Source of the DNA: Trichobilharzia regenti
Lineage: Eukaryota; Platyhelminthes; Trematoda; Strigeidida; Schistosomatidae
Assembly (NCBI GenBank): GCA_944472135.2
Contig: OX235263.1
Span: 21,319,379-21,383,378 of the forward strand
Direction: 5' to 3'
Length of the DNA stretch: 64,000 nucleotides
Every line of letters starts with the position of its first letter. Position 1 is the first letter of the stretch. A model generated the notes under the pieces. The model had not been told where the DNA came from, made no database searches, and was given only the letters and a program-made list of their open reading frames with translations. A program made the translations under genes and the position numbers. Positions 56,011 through 64,000 of this stretch are shown here, piece by piece.

Positions 56011-57590
56011 ATAGTTGTGTTGTCTCCACCTTCTGGTAAACTTAGGCAGGAGTAACCAAAATTCACATGTGAAGGTGACAGAGCATATTTCGAAGTGGTT
56101 AGGGAAACAGGTGAACTCTGCTAAATTGGTAATCAAACGTAGCGTCAATTATTCTTATCATTCTTATTATTTGTTACTTCACGTCAATTTGTGTGCTTTC
56201 ATTTGCCTCTAGTTTTCATAAAAATTGACTTGGCAAAAAACTGTTTGAGGAATCAGATTGTTTAGAATCTATTGCACAGAACCATCAAATCTCCCAGACA
56301 ATCTCCGCCTCCTAATAACACTATCCAAATTTATAAAAGGGATTAATTGCCTCAGATTTTCGATAAAGGCCCCCCCTCCTTAAACATGCAAAGGTTTTAC
56401 TCTACAACTGTGATCTTCCCTGAATATTTTCATTATTACACCTATAAAGAAGGAAGATACAATCTGACTACCGTCTGTACATGTTGAACACGTAACATAA
56501 GCTTTGTTGTAGTTTACCATTAAGTTGACGCCTATAAACCGGTGTCCAACTTCCACAGCAAACATAGAAGGTGATGATAGCCAGTCAGTGGAAAATACCT
56601 TGGTCTTTATCGTTGCATGTGATGCCTAAAATAGCGTCATCAACTGAAGTCTTTGTGGTGGGCAATTATGACTGGAGCCTTATGTCGCACACTGTTTTCA
56701 ATGTAAACGCATTTAGGTCTGTGCGCATTTGAAAGGGCCAGAAAGTGAATGATAATTGACTGAAAATGGACAATGAATAGGCATCGCTCATACATATTTG
56801 AAGATGTTTAAGTGACAGTACAGACTCAGGACTTGACTACATCTTCAGGAGTCACACCTACATTTAATAAGCTCACTGATCATCTGGCCTTCGTTCATCC
56901 TGCTTATTCCCTAAACGTTACTGTCAATACACTTTCCTGTCTCTTCAAGTATCCTCGCATCTTCCTTGACCCAAATCTCCAGCACTTCATTCATTTTACC
57001 CTGCACCTATACATACACGAATGACATTCTAATAGCCAGTCCAAACACATAACTGAATTACTTAACTTCATGTTACCTCGTGTTCTGATTGATCGTACAT
57101 TCTAGAGGGATTTGGATGACAAGCAAATTTCACTGACTATTATTATGCCTTTCACTTGTATGACAATACACTGTCCGATATAGTTCTAACTTATCTTCAC
57201 GAAGTATTGTGCGCTCAAAACTGTTGGATCTTTACTTGTAAAGTTCGACAAAGAATGTATTGAAAAACATTCATCCGCTCTGGTTATTCCTCCTCTGTGA
57301 ACATTGTCTTCAGTTGCACTGTTATCTCTGTATTGAATCATAACGGTCGAACTTTACCTTAATTTCACAATATATTATCAAGCTAAACATTCTGATGAGA
57401 TAATAGTTCTTATATCCATCCCTGTACCCCTACAAACATATACGCTCAAAATAAGTGACTGACTACACTCTTATTTTTGCTTATTATCAGTATGTCATTA
57501 TGTTATCAATAGGGTGATCACTTTGGTTATTATCCACTAGTTCACAGACTTGATGAGGAGTTCGCGAAAAGGTTTATTTGACTAAATTAG
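56011..57590. other. intergenic stretch between convergent genes
   Basis: A + frame at 56,812-57,024 and a minus frame at 56,380-56,565 (VEVGHRFIGVNLMVNYNK) are open, but I cannot tie them to a family. No repeat of the window's families is obvious. Confidence 0.35.
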
Positions 57591-57594
57591 GTTT

Positions 57595-58095
57595 TCTAGT
57601 TTTAGTGAAGCCAGTGGTTAAATTAATACCTTTTTGTCCGTGTGCTTTGAGTTCTGCTCTCTCTTGGAACATTCCACCTGATTTTCATCTTCACTCTCTC
57701 AGTTGAACTCACTCGTAAGTTTCGAAATACATTTAATTGCTTGTCTGCTATAATTTTAATCTACTACTCATTCATAATATGTATCAATTCAGCTTCTCCT
57801 TCGATCTTGTAACTTCTCTCTAGTAAATCCCTATTTCCAAGCGAAATTTGCTTTATACCTCCCTCACTTGTTCAATTGTACAGTAAATAGTCAATCTTTT
57901 AACACTGAATAATTTTTTTACTCACATCATCCTCGGAGTTGTGTTGTCTAAACTTTCTATCTATAACTCCAAGTCACCGCAAAAAGTGTGTTCAAACATT
58001 TTGTAAATTGTAATCTGATTTAGTTGAGTATGTTCGCAGTTGCATAGCATCCAGAAAACTAAGCGAATTCGTATTATCCTACAAATGTGTTCTTT
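57595..58095 (+). repeat. solo PLE 3' UTR
   Basis: Follows the same order as 39,205-39,690 downstream of the PLE nuclease: gtgtgctt, ggaacattccac, cagttgaactcactc, ctctagtaaatccc, tttccaagcgaaat, catcatcctcgg, gcgaattc. No coding part. Confidence 0.6.
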
Positions 58096-58311
58096 ATTTC
58101 TCTGTTCAAACGAATAATGAGAAATGATTGTAAGATAGAACTGAATAATAATGCAAAGAAAACAACAGTCACATGTGAATATTCCCTTCACTTCATCTCT
58201 AATCTGACTATGACATTTTACACACACTGCCATTATCGAAGATTGTAGAGAGAAGTCGAAGTGATTTCAAAATATTATTATTATTACTTTCATTATTATT
58301 TTTACAATTAT

Positions 58312-58336
58312 CACTACTACTACTACTACTACTACA
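58312..58336. repeat. (ACT)n microsatellite
   Basis: About eight ACT units. Confidence 0.9.
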
Positions 58337-58687
58337 ACTACGACTACATTTCAGTACTAAAGTCTAATCAAGTGAAAGAGAAAGGAAGAAGCCCGTAGTC
58401 TTCATATGATTCGTGAAGACAATGGAATACATAGGTTCACCTGGCAAGGATTACTGTAGTAAACGTCCTGTCAGTGAGTGGTATGCATCCTTCAGGAAAA
58501 AAAGAAAGAATGCAAAAATGACGAATGAATGAGTAGTTTCAATAGAATGAAAGACGATACTGAAGGAATGAAATACGCTCCATAAAGTGAATCAACCACT
58601 AACTTTCGACATTTTCAGTCTCAAATGACTGAATTACTCGGATCGATTGTACTCCAGTAGACACGCTGGATCATATCCTTCATGCAT

Positions 58688-61600
58688 TCAAACGTGAGCA
58701 AGACGTGTATTAAACACCTCAGTTAAATGTATCATACCAGTCAACTGCCACAACAATCAAGCCGAAAGAATCCGAAGCTTCCCATCTAACTATGATACCG
58801 ATTCTCGAAATGTTCACCACACAATGTTCAGTTATTCATTGGAAGTGAACATCTCATCTACTTGACTCGAAACACCAACACGACATTATTCAATACGACG
58901 TGAGATGTGGCGATGGAGAATACACGGTAAGTAGACTGATTTTTGTCATAGAGATTGTGTGGACTGATTCTGATGCATAAACTTACCCTCATATTCGTCT
59001 TAACATTCTCATAAATTGATCTGGTTTCTATAAAGAGAAGATGAAGTTTGTCGTCAAAATATGCCTACTTAGTATGTAAACTTGGATAGGCGCATGCGAG
59101 AAAACAGATAAAATGTTGTAAGTCTATCGTTTCTAATCATCGAGACAAGTATCCGCAAAGTACGCGAAAAATCTGAGTATGAGATGCTATCTCATCTCCG
59201 ACTCAATGTTTACAACATACTAGACTGTTGAAAGCGCCTTGCAAAATTTTCGACTCCAAATTTTTTCAGCTTACCATAAGCTATCACCCACAGGTGTTTG
59301 ACATAACTGAGCCTTATTACCCGTTGAGTCAATTCATTTATTTCTGGAAAGGAAGGCTAAGTGCAAACACATATCATGAATAGGCAAGATGATTTGTGTG
59401 GACAGATGAGGACGAAAGGAAGCATTACTTATTCGGAAGACGACAATACTGAGGGAAACAGTCTTCACTTCTCAGTTGAACTCATCTCAGCAGACTGAAC
59501 ACATATATACATATATATGTCACAGTATTTCAAGTAGGTGGCGGACGTTTGTCAATACCTGGTATCGTTACCTACATATTGAAGATGAATCAAATGGCCA
59601 GAGACAATTAGCGACAAGAAACTTTAGGAACCAACCAACTAGAAACCTACTGATCAGCAAATATGCTGGAGAAACTGGGGATGCATCAGACAGACGCTGA
59701 GGAGGCCATTGGTTGACATCGCGCACCAGGCCACCGCTCGAACATGATGAGAAATCCGTGAGGTATGACACGATAAACTTACTGCGGCACTCTAACAAAT
59801 AGTCCCATTAGTTTTTGTTTTCCTTTCCTCGTTACTATTACACTGTTGTTCTCATCTTCTACCACACATCAACTTTATATTTCAAATCCTGTAGTGCATT
59901 GTTTGAAATGTAATACTCTACGCTGTTTTTTCTTGATTTTTAATTTTTATTTATTTTAATTATTTATAACTTATTTATTTTATTTTTATTTATTTATCTT
60001 TGATTTTTAAAAATCTTATATAATTTATGATGTAATTAGATGCAATATACTGTAATGCACGCTGAAAATTCCATACCTGTACCACAAATACCGTTTGGAA
60101 TAAAGCTGTTATTATTATTATTATAACCTGAGTGGGAATCGAAGAGTAGGGTGTGTGTCCGAGATTAGTGACATTGAGGAGGTCACGGAATTAGCGTATG
60201 AGAGCCTATAAGCAATCTTGAAGCTAGCTGAATAGGACCGCAGAGAATAGGGAGAAGTAAAGATGTGCTGCTGATGCCCTGTGTCCCACTTGAAACTCAA
60301 GGGAACAACAATATTATTAGTAATACAATCCTAGAAATATAGTCAGTAGAAAGTGCTCTGAAGGAAGAATTATCAGGGTACTTGCAATTAAGTAGATTTC
60401 CTCATTGTAGAGAGTAGCTTCATCGCTTACGAAAATCGCAATATGACAGTCACCATCAATTGTTATTGAGTCGAATAAATTGACAAACATCTGTCTGCGA
60501 AATACGAAGGATAAAACTGGTGGAACAATCTTCCACGAAGCAATGACATGTTTTGAATTACCTTCAGTGCGATTAACCGACAGAAGACTATCACATTCAC
60601 TTAAATCCGGCTGTTTTCTGATACCTATTCAAGGAAAAAGGATAGTATTGACAATATTTCGTCGGCTACAATGAACATGGTGTGTTTAGTATTACTGATC
60701 ACCAGTATTCTGTGATTTGACTTACGGCTTGGACCGGCTGAAATACACAGACGTCAACACATACAAACATATTACTCGTTTATTGTAACATCTGAAATAT
60801 GTGTACGTGAAGGTTGTGAATATCGCCAATCTGCTGGTTGAGTGAAAGTGATTCTTGGTGAGTAAGCAATGAGTGCCAGATATTCAGCGATATATATACC
60901 TGAAGTTTTGAATCTTCAAAGGGGTTGGTAATGAGTCTTCGGATTACGCGATATGCACACTGTTGTTGACTAGGTCTCAGTTGCTCTCAATTCACCTCTG
61001 AAGATTGACCGACTAGGGAACAACTATTCCAAATGACGTACTCATTCACAAAACTATTTTAGTGAGTAGCATCGGAGAGTAATCACCTGTTTTGTTTTCG
61101 ACAGTCTCATAAACAGACTGAGTCCCAACACACTGACACTGGCTCACAAAATGACAACAGACGTATACAAAATCACTACTGGATATGAATTATTTTGCAG
61201 TGACTGACGAATTCATTCAAATATCTAACAGATAAACACATCTGTCTTTCAGTCACACGCCAACGCTATCAACGATAAAAAAGTTATCAGTTAAATACAG
61301 TGGATTCGAACACAGTGATTTTTGACCGAGTCAGAAGAATGAGAAACCGTGAGCAGAAGTGAAGCTAACCTGCCCAACTAATAATATCAACGCTTACATT
61401 CAGATCCATGGACTAACGATTCGTTCCAGAGAGTTCTACTCTCAGATATGTAGAAGTAATTTCCTGAATAAAATGCAAAGAGAACAGAATATTTATCCAT
61501 CAGTAGTTTGAAAATCACCTGTCACACTAATTGAATGGCAAAAATTCAGTGGATAATTTCATGTTTGTCCCCCAATCTGGTAAATATTAGTGGCCTGTAG

Positions 61601-63849
61601 TTGAGGCTTTTCAGCGAATAAATCAACTGCGTCTGTTTTGTCAACATCTCCCGACATTACTTATCATTGAACAGAGATTGGATGAAATGCTAGATACACT
61701 CCTACTCTCTTATACTGGTTGTATCCAAGTGACTGATATTGAAATATGGGATGAGCATCTTAAGTAGCTGAAAACAGTATGCCACACGTACGCTCATCTT
61801 TCAATAGGAGTATAGCGACTCAATTGAATCTCTTTCAAAAATCAGCCTCGACAACTTGCTGATTGAAATGCACAGCTAACAGGGTCAGACAGAATGTGCT
61901 GCGAATTACGAAAGCGTACTTACCATATGACCGCTGTACACCTCTGATGGTCTGTGAAATGCCTGACAAAACAAATGAATATACGACAAATTCAAGATAG
62001 CAATCGGAATTATGAAAGGTGTTTAATTCCTAACCATGAGATGCTCAAATTGAATTGGTAGCACTATTCAGACATATTGTTTAAACAACTGAACGTCACA
62101 CTTTACATGTCTGTGTGATATTCAGTAGTGGCGTTAATTCAAAGTCCATTTAACGAGAGATTTCAATAGTCTAGTCACTTTGGTTTGCAGGTTGAAGATG
62201 AACAACAAGCATTTCACATACTTCTGTAAATTTCCGGTTCGTAGTAGTATTCAGAAATATTGTATAGACAATCCACAACTAAAAAAAAACGATTATTTCT
62301 CAATATTGATTAAATTTGTTGACGTATACTTAGTGATGCTTTTACCCGTTTCTCTTGCCTGTGATTCCAAACTGTCTGAGGTGGGAAGGAGATAAACAAA
62401 CAGTCAGTTGCCTCATGCAATATAAATCATGATTACAAAACATTGAAGACAGTGTTGTCAATTTTACTCGCTTCTCAACTACTGAAATAAAAGGTGATGA
62501 ATAAACGGACGCTAGTATGGCATCACCGGTTCTCTATCTTCACTGATACCTAGATACTGATGTTTACACACATTTGAACAGCATTCGACAATTATTTACT
62601 GCATGTTCATGTACAGAGCTTCTAAATCCTCCTCTGGCTAGTAATACAAAAACACACATTCCCTTGCAAAACAAAAGGTTTGTATGAAACATTGCGAAAC
62701 TGTTATTAGTTATATTGTGACTGTCATCGAATTACTGGTTGTAAATCTACATCACACCATTGCCATCCTTAGTAGGAAGGATAACTACAGGCTGTGAACA
62801 CTCCACGTTTGTTGGAAGATTAGGACAGAGAAGAAAGAGGAGGCTAAGTGTGGAGCTTAGTAATCTTGTAGCTGCAAGTGATACCATTGTGAATAATAAA
62901 TTCCCCTCGAAACATCATCCAGTGAATAAACCTGTTTCACTCTGTGATGTGTCCAACAGCCACATTAAATTTCAACTAAATACTACCACTGTAACAACTA
63001 AAGACAAGGGCCAGGCCAACAGATCCTTTATCAAGGAAATCAACACATATTTATATATTTTCATGTACATTATTATAGATTATTGTAAGCAGAAAAACAC
63101 AGTCCCCTGATTAGTTGTTTCTCACAGAAAGTTAACCTTTCATCTCGTCGTGGCTGTTTCTTAAATGTCTGATCGTTTATCTGCTAATTGTATCCGCCTA
63201 CGCAAAGCCTTTGTTCTCATTTTTCTCACGACTAATATAGGGGACATAAACACTGACGTAAATTAGTGTCCACCAATTTTGGCTAACAGCCAGCTCTCAC
63301 AACACCACCACCATCACAGAGTTTAAGTACCGCACGCATACTTCTGAGTCAAAGTATCACCGACACAACAAATTAAGAAGTAACATACAAAATACACTTG
63401 TTTAGTAAAAGCAGGGTTGTAAACGCACCTTCCAATGTCATCGCTTCTTCTTCCGCAATGGCTTTGTTATTATTCATGTCTATTATACGTCCTGTAAAAC
63501 AATCGTAAATGTTAAACAAATGAATTGATAATGTCTATAGGAATGATGGAAAGTGTCAAATCTGTCCATCAGCCAAACTGAATTCGCCTACATTCACAGA
63601 GTATTCGAGTGTTACATGCTGCATATGTTTCCATCAACTACCTCTAATTCGGATAATTCCAAATTCGGAGAGAATACGATAAATCATTCCACAAATGAAA
63701 ATGTATTCAATGAACATATACTTTACTAGTTCATCAGATGTTAAGCAAATGCATGGAATATTGAAGTACATTGAAAAGAATTTGCTTACTTTCTTTAAAG
63801 AAGATGATATCACTTAAAACGTATGTCTCTTGAACAAGATCATCCGCAC
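58688..63849 (-). CDS. micro-exon-type host gene, 5'-incomplete, unknown protein
   Basis: Minus-strand exons in order: 63,849-63,790 (ADDLVQETYVLSDIIFFKE), 63,493-63,431 (RIIDMNNNKAIAEEEAMTLE), 62,375-62,346 (SLESQARET), 62,278-62,222 (VDCLYNISEYYYEPEIYR), 61,962-61,924 (ISQTIRGVQRSY), 61,463-61,398 (NYFYISESRTLWNESLVH), 60,737-60,726 (GPS; 12 bp), 59,027-58,987 (TRSIYENVKTNMR), and tentatively 58,744-58,688 (LTGMIHLTEVFNTR, stop). The first seven are 60, 63, 30, 57, 39, 66 and 12 bp, all multiples of three and all phase 1 to phase 1. Most have strong signals (gttttacag, ttttttttag, tttattcag; GTAAGC, GTATGT, GTAAGT). The product is acidic and Tyr-rich with NIS and NES sites. The architecture recalls schistosome micro-exon genes, which encode secreted, exon-skipping variants; the homology is not established. 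The start lies beyond the window, and the 3' end is uncertain: exon 60,737 could also read on to a stop near 60,626. Confidence 0.6.
59535..60320 (+). mobile_element. RTE-clade LINE 3' fragment, copy m, split by LINE-C
   Basis: The left part reads LATRNFRNQPTRNLLISKYA then GETGDASDRR. The right part (60,122-60,320) carries the tail ctgaataggaccgcagagaa and ends gtcccacttgaaactcaagg. The interruption at about 59,800-60,118 is LINE-C. Confidence 0.7.
59800..60118 (+). mobile_element. LINE-C 3' UTR nested in RTE copy m
   Basis: A T-rich UTR (including a long TTTATTTA run at 59,940-60,000) ends gctgaaaattccatacctgt, accacaaataccg, tttggaataaagctg and (TTA)n, the LINE-C/SINE-B type tail. Confidence 0.6.
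62766..63050 (+). CDS. open + strand segment, doubtful
   Basis: Following catccttag, about 95 codons are open: TTGCEHSTFVGRLGQRRKRR, LSVELSNLVAASDTIVNNKF and PSKHHPVNKPVSLCDVSNSH. It looks less A+T-driven than most open frames here, but it lies antisense within an intron of the minus-strand gene, has no good donor, and its end is low-complexity. It could be an exon of another gene or chance. Confidence 0.2.
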
Positions 63850-64000
63850 CTTCAAAACAAGACAGCTGAGCGTCAATTCATTCGATTAAGTGTGATTGAA
63901 TGTTATGACTTATTCAGTTTCAAGAACGAGTGACATAGATAAAATGTGTGCCAGCAAGTTTTCTATTTTATGAGAATAAATAATACTGGTTGACATGTTC

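Noticed and set aside
56380..56565. A minus-strand frame VEVGHRFIGVNLMVNY as a gene or retroelement piece
   Set aside because: It looks protein-like but I could not link it to a family or to splice signals.
57961..58233. A 90-codon minus-strand frame
   Set aside because: It overlaps the solo PLE 3' UTR repeat and has no motif.
59270..59293. A 24-bp + strand micro-exon between ttttttcag and GTGTTT
   Set aside because: It lies on the opposite strand to the micro-exon gene with no partner exons. A single short fit is expected by chance.
60307..60480. A 57-codon minus-strand frame from ATG at 60,480
   Set aside because: Open and behind a fair acceptor, but its phase does not fit the preceding phase-1 exons, and it runs into the decayed RTE tail.
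62468..62481. A 14-bp segment between ttttatttcag and GTAAAA on the minus strand
   Set aside because: Good signals, but the length is not a multiple of three and would break the phase-1 chain.
63202..63231. An extra 30-bp phase-1 micro-exon for the minus-strand gene
   Set aside because: Length and phase fit, but the acceptor (cccctatattag) and donor (C/GTAGGC) are mediocre. Not included, though alternative use is possible.

Overview
The window looks like the genome of a schistosomatid blood fluke (Schistosoma or a close relative). This is inferred from about two-thirds A+T, interspersed Penelope-like (PLE), RTE and CR1-like retroelement fragments, and tRNA-derived SINEs carrying hammerhead-ribozyme motifs, one of them of the published schistosome Sm-alpha type. 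There are no bacterial features, rRNA genes, CRISPR arrays or credible tRNA genes. Long open frames are rare, and most that exist are decayed retroelement pieces or their antisense shadows.

From 1 to about 53 kb the sequence is mostly repeats. Family names are local to this report. PLE fragments (reverse transcriptase, GIY-YIG endonuclease, 3' UTRs) lie at 0.4-1, 4.6-5.6, 10.1-11.3, 15.7, 19.2-19.9, 29.7, 38.7-39.7 and 57.6-58.1 kb. There are thirteen RTE-clade LINE fragments. LINE-P fragments lie at 12.9, 30 and 52 kb. LINE-C (CR1-like) fragments lie at 7.5, 34.7, 37.1, 41.6, 42.7 and 59.8 kb. SINE-H1 (Sm-alpha-like) and SINE-H2 carry hammerhead motifs. SINE-A and SINE-B share one tRNA-like head but carry tails from two different LINEs. 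FB1 and FB2 are foldback elements with long inverted arms. Nesting is frequent.

Reading splice signals rather than long ORFs suggests host genes hidden among the repeats. The best supported are: (i) a + strand gene at 53,535-56,010 with eight exons whose phases join into a 162-codon frame from ATG to stop, mostly with introns of 39-103 nt; (ii) a - strand gene running off the right end (exons from 63,849 down to 58,987 and perhaps 58,688) made of small exons of 12-66 bp, nearly all phase 1 to phase 1, a micro-exon-gene architecture; (iii) a looser + strand set between 15.06 and 20.88 kb; and (iv) two - strand exons at 12.5 and 10.0 kb. Genes (i) and (ii) converge. I recognise none of these proteins.

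No search or alignment could be run. Splice models and repeat boundaries come from reading by eye, with edges usually good to about 10-30 bases.
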